Shown: positions 40,996 through 51,900 of the stretch, one piece after another
Position numbering within the stretch: the stretch's first letter is position 1
Layout of the letters: the number at the start of each line of letters is the position of its first letter
Source: Polytrichum commune
Lineage: Eukaryota; Streptophyta; Polytrichopsida; Polytrichales; Polytrichaceae
Direction: 5' to 3'
Assembly (NCBI GenBank): GCA_950295325.1
Contig: OX485806.1
Location: 42,098,001 to 42,162,000 of the forward strand
Length of the DNA stretch: 64,000 nucleotides
Program-made: the position numbers and the translations under genes
Notes under the pieces: generated by a model
What the model was told of the DNA's origin: nothing
The model's input: the letters and a program-made list of their open reading frames with translations, nothing else
The model's database searches: none

Positions 40996-41770
40996 AAGTC
41001 TTCTTTGTGTATCGGCGCACAAGCAATTAATAGGAGTTCCAAGCAACAGTCTGCTAGAGTCTCTATAAAAACTAACACTCTGTATGAGTTTGTCACAATG
41101 TCCAACAATCTCTAGCAGTCTGCAGTGTTGTCCAGTAGTATGCAAAAGTGTCCAGCAATCTGAAGTAGTGTTGAGTAGTATGCTGCAATGTCCAACAATC
41201 TTTATCAAACCATAATTCTACAACAATCACCAACAATCACTAGGAAACCACCAGTCTTTAGAAGTCTTCAACAACAGTATCCCATAACAAATTAAACAAA
41301 ACTCCTTTTAAATGCAATCCTAGTGTTTGTGCGTTGGCGTACAAACAATCGTAAATAATAAACTTTGGCAAAAGATTCTAGAAATGTACTATCTAAGAGC
41401 AGTCTACATCAATAGTCTTTAGTGATAAATAGAAATAAGCTCCCTCGAACATCAATTCTAAGGCTTGTGCATTGGCGCACAAGCAAATTTAAACAACAAA
41501 CCATGGTAAAAGATTTAGAATTGTAGTATCTAAGAGCAATCTACAACAATAATCCTCAATAATATATAGAAATAAACTCTCTTGAACATCAATCCTACCG
41601 TTTGTATGTTGGCGCACAAGCAAATCTAAACAGCTGACCCTGGCAGAAGATTTACAAATGTAATATCTAAGAGTAGTCTACAACAATAGTCCTCAATAGC
41701 AAATTAGATTAAACCCTTCTAACATCAACATCAGTGCTTGTGCGCTGGTGCACAAACAATGCAAAACAAA
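40996..41770. repeat. 137-bp tandem repeat with a palindrome in each unit
   Basis: The sequence TTGTGC(G/A)YTGG(C/T)G(C/T)ACAA recurs at about 41328, 41465, 41602 and 41738, spaced 137, 137 and 136 bp. A diverged start lies near 41004. Between palindromes the units share CTAAGAGCA.TCTACAACAATA.TCCTCAATA and AAACTC.CTTGAACATCAATCC. Positions 41040-41220 hold a shorter, irregular repeat of TGTCCA.CAATCT and AGTAGTATGC words. Each TTGTGC...GCACAA palindrome could form a 7-bp stem with a 4-base loop. Confidence 0.8.
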
Positions 41771-43695
41771 AAGCCTAACTCTCCAACTCGCCTACCACCT
41801 CCAATCTCACAAAATGATTTGTCTTAGAAGCCTACAACACTCATTATTATATGGTTGTAAACCACTATTATGTTCACTACTATATATATGTTCATCCAAT
41901 TCAACATTCTCATTAAGGGTTTAGTTAAGGATTATGACCGCCACTAACTCTAAACCGAAAACCTTTACAACTACAACAAGGGTTGTAAAGTAATGAAAGA
42001 GACAGAAGTAATAGTGGAAGTGGTATAAAACTATTTAAAAAATATATATAAAATCATAGATTTCATAAATCTTTGCTTATTAAAAGTGAATTGCTTTAAA
42101 TTTGTTTTGTATACAAATGCCCACCATATGTTTTCTTAGAAAACGATTGGATTTTTTTTCATTTCATGTCTATTTATTATGAATTTCTAAAACTCCTAAA
42201 ATTGATGACATCGTAGATTTTTCCAAAATTGTCCTTTGCATTAGATTTTGAAATTTTCAAAAAGGTTTTATTCTACATGGTTTATTTATATTTTAAAATT
42301 ATTATAAACCCCAAATTCTTGACTTTTACAAAATCACATAGATAGAAAAAAAATCACAAAATTACTAGTGTCATCTTATATGTATTATGAATTTATATCT
42401 ATTTAGTGTATTGGGTACTAAGACCCTAGATTATAATAATTTTTATACTATATAAGGACGCCATTTTTATATATATTACATTTATTATCACGTGCCATGA
42501 TTAATTTTTTTCCCAAGAAAATATAACATAATACCATTAATATCTTGTCAGATGTTACTCCTTCAATAGTCATAACTAATGGTGTCTCCACTTTTCATTT
42601 TCTATAATGAAATTATTAAATCCATTTGTTCTATTCTAAAAGCATAATTGTGTTAGATATTTGCAGATAGCATGCTTTGAATGCCTACTATAATTCTTAA
42701 ACAATTTGACAACGTTTTGTACTAACAACATAGGTTTCTTGAATTGTTTTGTTTATTTGATGAGCATCTATCAAATCTTAAAGAATTAATGTTGTGAATG
42801 TTTGTTGCTGTTGTGCACTCTCATTGGCATGACTTCAATTCGTGCAGAAGGCCATCGTTCCCCTTGAAATTTTATTTTCAGAGTGATGGTCAAATATTTT
42901 TCAGCGTCCATATGTTGTCTTTGAGATTTGGTTTTAAACAAAATTTTATTTTATTGGAAAAAGAAATCTTTGATGAGTCTAGAGAGTTGTCTTATACAAC
43001 TCCAGTTCAACCTTCCATAGATGGAGATGAAACAATATTATAATTGAGAGCATTTGTACTATGTTTATTGTATTGTTTGTGGCATGCAACGCGATGAAGA
43101 CTGTTTCATTCATGTTACATCTCTTAGCTTTAATGAAATAAAATGTTTTCTTTCTAAACAACATTATTAATCATATTTTAGGTCCGTAGTACATTTTTTT
43201 GGGACTTTAGAGTTGATCGTTTTATCTTCAAGATAATTACCTAGTGGTTTAACCAACATCCCACTCAAAAATAAAATGTTGTGAAATTCATGTATACGTG
43301 GATGGTATTCTGTTGTATATTTATTATTCATTATTTTTAATTTTTAATTTTTTAAAATTACATCATTTTTATTTTGAACATTTGCAATTATGAACTTTGT
43401 TGAACTTGTTTATTTTTCTTACATATTTTCTATTTTGGTAGAACAAGTTATTTTAATTTAATATACTCTAAGCAAAAAATACAAATACTCCAAAAGCAAT
43501 TGTCTATACTTGTCATCTGTGAGCCATCTATACCGCTTGCAGTTTAAATTAAGGCTTGCAATCTATTAAAAATATAATTTGTTATTAAGAATCAGAGCAA
43601 TATTAGTTAACTAACATTGTTAAGATAATTAGACAACATGGCATCAAGAGGAGAAAAACAATCTTAAATAGACAGTATTTAGGTGGCAACAAAAA
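41771..43695. other. AT-rich intergenic
   Basis: Mostly long AT runs (42050-42700 and 43290-43500 are extreme). A plus-strand frame at 42798-43043 (81 codons) and its minus-strand counterpart overlap, and neither is recognised. No splice-consistent gene. Confidence 0.4.
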
Positions 43696-43875
43696 TTTAA
43701 GACATCCGCATGTGGATGTGAGTAGTGTAAAAGACTGATAGAAGGTCTGCACCAACCCGGGTTCAAATCCAGTTGATTGTATTGCTTGGTGCTATCCTAA
43801 AATGAGCTAGTGTTAAAGCATAAAATAATCTGTATGTGGATATATAGAAGACTTTACCATGTAGGTGTGCGTAGA
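43696..43875 (+). mobile_element. tRNA-derived SINE-like sequence
   Basis: GGTTCAAATCC at 43760-43770, preceded by CCC, is a perfect RNA polymerase III B-box of the tRNA T-arm type. About 35-50 bases upstream, GTGAGTAGTGTAAAAGACTG resembles a weak A-box. No cloverleaf can be drawn, so it is not a tRNA gene. A SINE head is the simplest explanation. I could not find a 3' tail or target duplication, so the ends are approximate. Confidence 0.45.
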
Positions 43876-44133
43876 TCATTTTCATTTATTTTTTCCTTTT
43901 CATTTTATATGCACTAGTGTCGTGCACCCATCAACCAATCTTGATTACTTCGCTTAGAGCAGTTATTGTCACCACATCATCTCCAAATGGTGGTATTAGG
44001 TCCAAAAATTCACCCGTTTTCCTGACATCCATGGTTTTAGGTCATATAAATCGTAGATTTTCACTTCACCGCTCATGAATTTTTGCTCACCCCTCATGAA
44101 TTTCTACTTGTCGCTCATACCATAGTCTCATTG

Positions 44134-44866
44134 TGTGAGCTAGGAGATATGGCAATTTGAGTGGGTCGCTATCCCGGGACAGTGCCTTGATGCAGTAGTG
44201 GCCTGGAAATGGCTCCCATGACTGCTAAGGTTTGAAAAGGCATAACTTCCTCAATACTCGCCCAGATGGGGCAAGTGAGGAGTCCATCAACATCTACCTT
44301 AAGAATTGATGACGATACAGTGGTCGCCTATTAAAATCAGACATCAAACAAGAAAAATATGGTGTTCTTAAGCTGTTGGGGGCTTCTAGTCCCATCGGCT
44401 AAGGGAATGTGTCTATTTGGCCTTAACTTTTGGTAGAGAGACAAAATATTTCTTGACGGTGGGGTAGGGCCCCTGCCAAAAATCCTAGAGGCTTATATGG
44501 GTGAGGCAGTGTGGCTGCCAAATCCACCTGAGGTCGAATGATACGGCCTTCACGGGTGTTGGGCCAATGTGGGGGCAAAGTTGCCTAGTATGATTCGGAT
44601 TGTTGTCGTGTTTCTCCGACAATGTGATGATGAACTTAAGTTAGGACTTCCATAGATGGATGTCCACATCTTACGATTGGTTACCTATTAAGGGATGAGT
44701 CTCAAATGCAAGAGTAGGAGGGTTGGACCCCCTCCTATAGATTAAGAGGTTCCGCAGTATGGGAAGCTAACCATTTGCATTGCAGAACGTGAAGGGTTAG
44801 TGCTTGTGACCCTTGCTAAAATTGAAACATGGATCAAATTAGTTAAGGGAGCTAGCAATGGTTGCA
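44134..44866 (+). mobile_element. copia LTR, copy D (3' part)
   Basis: Starts inside the LTR at GTGAGCTAGGAGATATGGC and follows copy A to GGGAGCTAGCAATGGTTGCAAA. Matching words include GTGGCCTGGAAATGG, GGGGCAAGTGAGGA, TTTGGTAGAGAGACAAA, GAGGTCGAATGA and AGGTTCCGCAGTATG. The first 275 bases or so are missing, and no primer-binding site follows. It abuts a copia gag that runs in the opposite direction. Confidence 0.75.
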
Positions 44867-44879
44867 AAATGCATAGTTG

Positions 44880-45631
44880 TTTTATCCTTTCTATTATTTG
44901 CATTTTTGCGCTCCTTGTTATTTTTTTGTAGCAAAAATGCAAAATGAAACCTGGTTTGCAGGAATAGAATCATGATTTTGCACCTTGGCACAAAAATAAG
45001 TTGCATCTTTGCTTTGTTGCAAGACCATGGTGGCATCCTCACCTTAGGGCTCCTTCTCTTTGCGCTTCAACATTTCATGTGTCATAGGCATCATGACTTA
45101 ATCCATCGTAAGCTCCTTCATTGACATCGTCTCCGATGCGGTAATCAAGTATTTGTAGGACACCAACAAACTCTTAAACAAAATTATGATAGTGTTTTTG
45201 TCATTCACAGATACCTCTAAAGAAACAAGTTGATCTATGAGGCCCTTGACCTTGTTGATGTGGTCTAACAAGTTGTCGCCTTCTTGCATTTTGCACGTGG
45301 AAAACTTAGGGTGCACAAAAAACATGTTGGACAAAATTTTCGTCTCATGGATGTTGAAAATGGTCGTCAATGTTTCCACTAAACCTTTGCAACCATTGAT
45401 GTTGCCCGCCAAGTTGAGGCTAATGATAGACATAGTTTTCTTGACGCGTATTTGGTACCCTTTCAATACTTTGGAATCCGCATTGGAAGGTGGAGTTTTC
45501 ATGGCTTCGTCCACAATATCCCAAATATCCATGGATGCCCACAACATTTCGATTTTGAATTTCTAAATGCTGAAGTTCCCTCCATTGAACTTGTCAGTAA
45601 TTTTAGCGGCCTCGCTTTCAAATGATGCCAT
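44880..45631 (-). pseudogene. Ty1/copia gag relic
   Basis: Minus strand from the ATG at 45631 (MASFESEAAKI, FNGGNFSI.KFKIEML), through a UBN2/gag-type domain (NIHETKILSNMFFV, QEGDNLLDHINKVKGL, ETMSMKELTMD; to 45098). After a stop and frameshifts a degraded zinc knuckle reads FYSCKPGFILHFCYK (about 44950-44905). It is clearly a relative of the plus-strand gag at 31138, and less broken in its first 150 codons. The gag ends about where plus-oriented LTR copy D ends, an arrangement no intact element has. Confidence 0.85.
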
Positions 45632-45819
45632 CGTACGCTCGGATATACTTTCAAAACAGTCAAATCAACATATCTTGGCCTACAATCAATCCAAACCGAA
45701 CTAAAAAATAACTTCTTATACTTAAAATATGTGTTTGCACTTCAATGTACTCGAAACATGCCTATATGCTTTCAAATGGGTCTCTTGGTCTCTAAAATGT
45801 GAAATTTTCTACACCTCAA

Positions 45820-46080
45820 GAAATTTCTTAAGACATTTGAATCATTCAAATGAAATCTCCTTCACCTCAAATACCTCAAGTTAGATTTTTTATAGCTTAA
45901 GAAAAATTTTAATACATTCAAATCATTCAAATAAGATCTCTTTCACTTCAAATACCTTACACTCTTCAATACCTCTAGTTAGATCTTTCATACCTCAAGA
46001 AAGTTCTTAAGACAGTCAAATCATTCAAATGAGATTTTTTTTCACCTTAAATATGCCTTACGCTCTCAAATAAAATTTTC
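45820..46080. repeat. tandem repeat upstream of the copia gag
   Basis: Three imperfect units starting with (CA)AGAAA..TTCTTAAGACA or similar, then AATCATTCAAATGAGATCT, TTCACCTCAAATACCT and TAGATCTTTCATACCT. The unit length varies from roughly 75 to 105 bases. On the minus strand this lies 5' of the gag start, where an element's leader would be. Confidence 0.65.
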
Positions 46081-47350
46081 AACATTCAAGCCTCTCAATT
46101 CACATGCTTTTGGAGTCTAAACACTTTCAAAGATCTCAAGTAAGCCCATGTACACTCAAAATATTCAAGTAGAATGTTTTTGAAGTTTAAACACCTCCAA
46201 ATCGGACTAGCGTTATGTCTTGTAATACATATCATGTACTAATGATATATGACAAGTGACGATTTATTGCTCTAGATACATATGCGGCTGAGATGCGGGT
46301 CAAGGTCTTGAAGGTTGGATTTTAAATATTTGATTTGCATTGTCAGAAGGACATCCTATCCTGAGCGGAAGTTTAGGCTGGGCCTCTCCGTTGTCATAAT
46401 TGGTGGCGGCCTGTTTAATCTTCATTTTTTACAAACCTTGGCTCATATAATGTGAGGGTGGCTGATCCATGTCACTGAGATGCTGTGAATGAAGGATGTG
46501 TGGTCGTGGGCAGACCACATCCAAGCCATCCATTTATAGTGGCCCATCCTACGGTCTATGAAACTTCTCAGGCAATTTTTTATAAATTAATTTGTACGAG
46601 TGAAAATTCAACGGATGAAAAATCAATGTTTGCAAGATGAAGTGGTTGATTGTTCATCCCATCATATGGGAGCATTTGTGTAGGATTTTGAAGGTTCCCA
46701 GAGGGTTTCCTACGTTCCGAATGGAATTCCCTAGAAAGAAGAGGTAGGAGTTCGATTCCCCATGTTGGTATCATCTCCTCCGCAAGTCCTTTTAATGAAG
46801 GACTTAATTTGAAAAATTTCATCCAAGATTTGTGAGTAGATGAGGCCGAGATTTCATCCAACATTAAGTTTTTCAAGCTCTACCCGAGGGGAAGAGAAGC
46901 TAGAAGTTGGGACAACATAAGAGCCTTTAGATTTGTCATATCACAATCGACGGCCGAGATCTTCCTAGCCCACGACCACACGGAGCCGTTCACAGCGCTT
47001 CAGTGATGCGGGTGGCCTATGCTGAGGGGTTAAGAAAAAATGTCTGGGGGTCCCTGTAAGACCCACTTGTGACCTTGTGGCCTTGGTTTCCGGTCTTTCA
47101 CATCCACCACGCATGCCATAGACGAGCTAGGGTTGTCCTGCTCCAAGTGCCGATGGCGCGTCCGAGTAAGTACACGGCACGCGTGGTGCCGAGGCTCACC
47201 CCGCAGGGTTTGGCGTCAGTCTGGGTTGGGCTAGGGTGGGGAAGATGCATGGTGGTGGCGGGTGCAGTGTGGTGCGGGTGAACGGTTGTAAGTGAGTGTT
47301 ACAGCCAGGAGGGAAAGGGTTTGGAGAGGGAAAGTCGGGGAGGCCTAAGT
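46081..47350. other. intergenic and upstream region of the RING gene
   Basis: Nothing coding recognised. GAGTTCGATTCCC at about 46749-46760 resembles a polymerase III B-box, but I see no matching A-box. From about 46950 the base composition rises in G+C, as expected for the promoter and 5' UTR of the intronless gene at 47351. No TATA box is convincing. Confidence 0.4.
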
Positions 47351-48514
47351 ATGGATAGGAATAGAGTTTCGTTTTTGTCGTCTCCGGCGGACGTGACGAC
47401 GCCCTTGATTCAAAATGGGAACGGCAGCACGGGCAGCGGCAGCGGCAGCGGCAGCGAAGGGGGTATGCAGAGGGGTAGGAGTCGGGTGCAAGGGGCGGCA
47501 CGGTTTCTCCGTAGGGCTGGGAGCCGGCGATTGATGAGGGAGCCGTCTATGCTGGTGCGAGAGTCTGCAGCAGAGCAGCTGGAGGAGCGTCAGAGCGATT
47601 GGGCCTACTCTCGACCAGTTGTAGTTCTCGACCTGATCTGGAACCTAGCTTTCGTGCAGGTGTCTCTTGCAGTTTTGGCTTTGAGCCACAAGGAGTTGAG
47701 CTGCACTGCGCTGCGGATTTGGATTGTAGGTTATGCATTGCAGTGTGTTGTGCACATGCTCTGTGTGTGCTGTGAATATCGGCGACGACAACAGCATCAG
47801 CAGCAATTGACAAGTGGCAATTTGTCAGCATCCCCTACGATGTCATCATCTACTGCAACTGATACCGATCAAGAAGGGGAAGCAGGGTCCGATGACGATG
47901 TGGGCTCTACGGAGTTTGCCAGCTGGGCTAAGCGACTAGAGTCCGCCAACACAATGTTTTCATTTATATGGTGGATAGTTGGATTTTATTGGATTACTGC
48001 TGGGGGACAGTCCCTCGCGGTTGATGCCCCACACGTCTATTGGCTGTGTGTAGTATTTCTGGCATTCGATGTGTTCTTTGTCGTCTTCTGTGTTGCACTG
48101 GCATGTGTTATTGGCATTGCCGTCTGCTGTTGTCTTCCTTGTATCATTGCAATTCTGTATGCAGTGGCGGACCAGGAAGGTGCTTCAGAAGAGGATATTA
48201 ACCAACTAGCTACAGCTAGATTCTGGAAGGTTGGTACAATCGACAAACCAACAAGGGACAAAGCAAGATCATCTGCAGGTGTAATGACTTTCATTGGAGC
48301 TTCAGACAACATACCTGAACGCCCCTTATATGAAGAAGATGCAGAATGTTGCATTTGCCTATCGCCTTATGAGGATGGAGCGGAGTTGCGCGAGATTCCT
48401 TGCTCACATCATTTCCACAGTGTATGTATAAACAAGTGGTTGCGTATTAATGCAACATGCCCTTTGTGCAAATACAACATTATCCATGGTAATAGGAGGC
48501 GGGAAGAGGTGTAG
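47351..48514 (+). CDS. membrane RING-H2 E3 ubiquitin ligase (plant At1g12760/At4g11680-like)
   Basis: One uninterrupted frame of 387 residues, from the first ATG (47351) to TAG; upstream in-frame codons offer no ATG. Residues 1-40 are polar with a Gly-Ser run (about 24-38) encoded by a GGCAGC repeat. Four or five hydrophobic segments follow at about 90-111, 121-141, 202-220, 229-251 and 252-271, with a Ser/Asp-rich loop (about 152-190) between the second and third. The C terminus holds a complete RING-H2 finger: Cys333, Cys336, Cys351, His353, His356, Cys359, Cys370, Cys373, with a Trp (363) before the last pair. This architecture is that of a plant family of predicted membrane E3 ligases of similar length. 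By analogy it would pass ubiquitin from an E2 to an unknown substrate at an endomembrane. Lack of introns is unlike GAPCp, but the protein shows no decay. Neighbours are transposon relics, so context says nothing about its substrate. Confidence 0.93.
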   Translation: MDRNRVSFLSSPADVTTPLIQNGNGSTGSGSGSGSEGGMQRGRSRVQGAARFLRRAGSRRLMREPSMLVRESAAEQLEERQSDWAYSRPVVVLDLIWNLAFVQVSLAVLALSHKELSCTALRIWIVGYALQCVVHMLCVCCEYRRRQQHQQQLTSGNLSASPTMSSSTATDTDQEGEAGSDDDVGSTEFASWAKRLESANTMFSFIWWIVGFYWITAGGQSLAVDAPHVYWLCVVFLAFDVFFVVFCVALACVIGIAVCCCLPCIIAILYAVADQEGASEEDINQLATARFWKVGTIDKPTRDKARSSAGVMTFIGASDNIPERPLYEEDAECCICLSPYEDGAELREIPCSHHFHSVCINKWLRINATCPLCKYNIIHGNRRREEV

Positions 48515-49617
48515 CAGGAGCTGGCCATTAGATGGTTCCGGGGTTGATTATAGTGTCCACTGCAGTTGTCTGGCCAGAGGTGTTGTGCAATTGGCTCACT
48601 GTATGCAATATTTGTAAATACAAGTGTAGGATAGGAAATTATGCACATCGCTTAATGGTGATGAATTAAATGAAAATCACAGAAGTTCAGCGGTTGAGGA
48701 CTCTACATGTAGAGCTTGCCTCCTGTAGGAGCCCTCTTTGTATGGCCTAGAGACTTGAGGGCTCAGGCTCCTCACGTTCACTTGATCTGCAATTCGTATT
48801 TTTTTTGTTTCAGTTAAGATATACTTTGCATATGACTTTGATCCACTTAACCTTTGAATTCTTTTGCTAAGCATGTAGATGATACATCTAGTAACTCAAT
48901 ATGGACCAGTCTCACTTAATTAGAGGTTTGATTTCAGAATTCTGGACTCCAAGGGTGGCGCTCTCTTGTGGTACAAACCCAGGTTTGGGGGCACAAAGTC
49001 CTGGGGGTTCAAATCAGTCCAAGAAGCCGTTAATGTCCACGATGTCTCCCTTAAGCATGTTTTAAAAGCTATCTTCCTAACACAAATACTTAAGGTCAAA
49101 ATGTGGTGTACCAAAATTTGAAAAATATTGGATTTGGCAAATCATGTGACATATCATGTTATGTAGTGAATTTTGACAACCTTCTGCTTTTCTTGACTGG
49201 CTGCCTTGTATATTCCGTTAGACCTAGTAATGAACAAAATGTCCCATAATGAATAGGCGTAAATTCAAAATGACGGTGCATGAATTGTTACATGGTTGGA
49301 GAATATAGTATGTGGCGTTTCTCTTATAAATTAGATTTCCAATTTCGGGGAAGGAAACTTCTGATCTTCATTCCTTCCCACAAATTCAAAACTGGGAAAA
49401 TTAACTGCAATCTTGCATTAATATTCTCGAATGAGTGCACAAAATCCCATCTTGAATACAAATCCCTACTTTGAACCATTGAATCTATACGCAATAAGAA
49501 AAAATAAAAAATGACAATAAAAACCAATTTTTTTATTTGGTTGGGGTAAAACATAGGCAATGTTTAAATTGCACTTTGCAACATGTGTAGTGGGCCCGCT
49601 TGGGCGGCATCATAGAG
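48515..49617. other. 3' flank of the RING gene, then intergenic
   Basis: The first few hundred bases presumably include the RING 3' UTR; near 48610-48680 lie AATATTTGTAAATAC and GATGAATTAAATG, which could serve as plant far-upstream and near-upstream poly(A) elements. No further gene recognised. Confidence 0.4.
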
Positions 49618-49620
49618 TTA

Positions 49621-50012
49621 GAGCATCCTCAGTCGGTCTAGGTAAAGCTCTGCAAACCAAAACCTATCTTTTGACTGACCTAAAATTAGAAACTGAAATT
49701 ACCATCATTAGAAGCACACCTAAATAAACGTGAGATATTTCTCAAGAAAAAAGAATTGTAAAAATTTGACGTAGGTGAAATCCCTCATTGAAAACACCAC
49801 ATTTTCAAAATTTAGAGGGAGTGCACCAAATCTTGCTTTAAAATGGAAAGATCCTCCCACACTCCCTCCAAATTTTTGACATTTAGAGGGAGTGTGGGAG
49901 GATCTGTCCATTTTAAGCAAGATTTGGTGCACTCCCTCTAAATTTTGAGCAATTTTAAGCAAGATAGGTCTTGGTTTGCAGTGAGCTTTACCTAGACCGA
50001 CTGAGGATGCTC
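49621..50012. mobile_element. PIF/Harbinger-like MITE 1 (392 bp)
   Basis: Target duplication TTA at 49618-49620 and 50013-50015. The ends are perfect 30-bp inverted repeats beginning GAGCATCCTCAGTCGG, and the similarity continues inward for about 20 more bases. A second inverted pair occupies the middle (49800-49865 against 49885-49948, around GAGGGAGTG.ACC), so most of the element can fold on itself. A 3-bp TWA target with no coding capacity fits a Tourist-type MITE. Confidence 0.9.
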
Positions 50013-50136
50013 TTAGCTACACAATATATGAGTGCAGTTGGTTACACGGTCTCCCAGGCGGTTTCTTATATTTAAAGTAGCCCATTTTTTAGCCATCTAC
50101 CTGTGCCAAGAGGGCACTTTAGGTGTAGTGTGCTAA

Positions 50137-50664
50137 GGGCCGGTTTAGACTTGGAGTCAAGGCTCAAAAATGGGTTGGGGTGAAAGAAATCCACTCCTCT
50201 CATTGGTAGAGAGGCTGGGACTCACCTCTTCAAGTTTACACCATGAGTTGGGGCCAATTAACAAATAAATTATTTTATTCATCATTACTATGGCCTCAAG
50301 CCTTGGAAAAGAGAGCTCCCAACCTTGTGGACTCTTTCCCTCTAGTTGAGGCCATTGTCATAGCTTTTATTTGCTTGTAGTAGTTCATTTTTTGAGCATT
50401 AAATAGGAGGGGAGACATTCTAAATTTATTATACTTTAATCATTATCCATAAAAGAGTTCATAAGTACGTTGGAACCTCTCATAACCCTCTCATAATTAC
50501 AACCTCCAAATGGCCCCAACCCCACCTAAATAGGTTTACACATGAAAGCAATGAATGGAGTTAGGTTACTTTCTTATTAATGACCTTGGGGGCCCATTTG
50601 CATGCCACATGAGACATATTGGCCTTCGTTCACAATGGCCTTGACCCCAAGTCTAAACAGGCCC
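50137..50664. mobile_element. PIF/Harbinger-like MITE 2 (528 bp)
   Basis: Target duplication TAA at 50134-50136 and 50665-50667. The terminal inverted repeats of about 27 bp begin GGGCCGGTTTAGACTTGG at the left, and GGGCCTGTTTAGACTTGG read inward from the right, with three or so mismatches. Non-coding. Its termini differ from MITE 1, so it is a different family of the same target type, inserted only about 120 bp away. Confidence 0.88.
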
Positions 50665-51239
50665 TAAATCTCACTCATGGGTAAAGCCAACTCCTTAGTT
50701 AGTCTGCCATTCCTATGACCGTATTGTGGTTACTTGGAGATTCATTCGGATTAAGATGATCAAACTATCTAACCTTCTCCTTGATCATTATCATTCACCC
50801 TCTGATTTTCATTAACAATTTTTCCTTGTTGTGATCTAGAAATTTTTGAGAAAGTCCTCTTCCTTGTAATTTTAATGATGGAACTTTCCATAGTACATGT
50901 AGATTCCTTGTACTAATATCTCTTCAAGTGGTTCTTACCTATTCAATATTATTATTAATGTTTTATCTTGATTATATCAAACTTCCTTCATGTTGTGCAT
51001 GCCTTTATGTGTAGCAGTTGTCTTTTTAGCTCAAGTAATACTACTTAATGCTTATTGAGGTCACAATTACTTTTTTGAATGTGTTGCACCTCTTCATGTG
51101 TTGTAGTTGTTTTCTTCTCTTCTTTCGGATTTGAATTGTAGTGATAGAAGTAATCTCTACTTGGTTCCTTGGATTCTTCTTAATTTGTATCAATTTTTTC
51201 TTTAGCTCAAGTGTTACTTCAATCTCCTTGTAGTAGAAA

Positions 51240-51900
51240 CCAAATAACCAAGTAACTTTAAGCAACCTTGGATGTTGTTGTAATCCCAAGTAACTTTAGT
51301 AGACTAGGCAACTCTTGTCATTGTGGTTCCAAGTAGCTATAGTAGACCAAGTATCTTGTCGTTGTAGTCCCAAGCAGCTCTAGTAGACTTTCTTGTCATT
51401 ATGGACCGAGTAGCTCTAGTAAGCGAAGTAGCCAAGTATTTCTCTTGAATCACTATTTTGTAAGTAGCCAAGTAATCCCTTTGAATCACTCTTTGTAAGT
51501 GACCAAACAATAACTAGCTAGGTATCAAAGTGTTTAAGTATCTAAGTATCAAGTATCACGTAAATAAATTGCAAGTAACCAAATAGCAAGTAACAAAGTG
51601 TCAAAGTATCCACGCAACCAAATTTCCTCTTTCTTCCAGGTAGCAAGTTATTTTTCTTCCAAGTAGCTAAATAGCCAAGTTACAAGTTTCATTTTTAAAT
51701 AACTATTTCATAAGGGATTAACTAACAAAGTAACCAATTAGTTCTTTTGAGTAACTATTTTAGAAGTAACTAAATAGCCATTTAACCAAATAACTAAGTA
51801 ACCAAGTAACCAAATTCCCAATTATACAAGTAGCCAAGTATTTATTTTGAGTGTTTTTTTTTGGTAAATAACTAAATATTCAAATCATCAATTATCAAGT
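51240..51900. repeat. imperfect AAGTA/CCAAGTA repeat tract
   Basis: Dozens of variants of AAGTAACCAAGTA, AAGTAGCCAAGTA and AAGTATCAAAGT follow one another without a strict period. Occasional longer units occur, such as TTTGAATCACT.TTTGTAAGT repeated near 51450-51500. Looks like a decayed short-unit satellite. Confidence 0.6.

Noticed and set aside
41290-41770. CRISPR array (regular repeats with palindromes)
   Set aside because: The organism is a plant, the units are 137 bp and the spacers are similar to one another, so this is a satellite.
43760-43770. A functional tRNA gene
   Set aside because: Only the T-arm box is present; acceptor, D and anticodon stems cannot be paired around it.
46749-46761. 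A second SINE or tRNA with a GTTCGATTCC box
   Set aside because: No A-box or stem pairing at the right distance, and no other SINE feature.
47321-47350. Longer start for the RING gene ten codons upstream
   Set aside because: The codon there is TTG, not ATG. The first in-frame ATG is at 47351.
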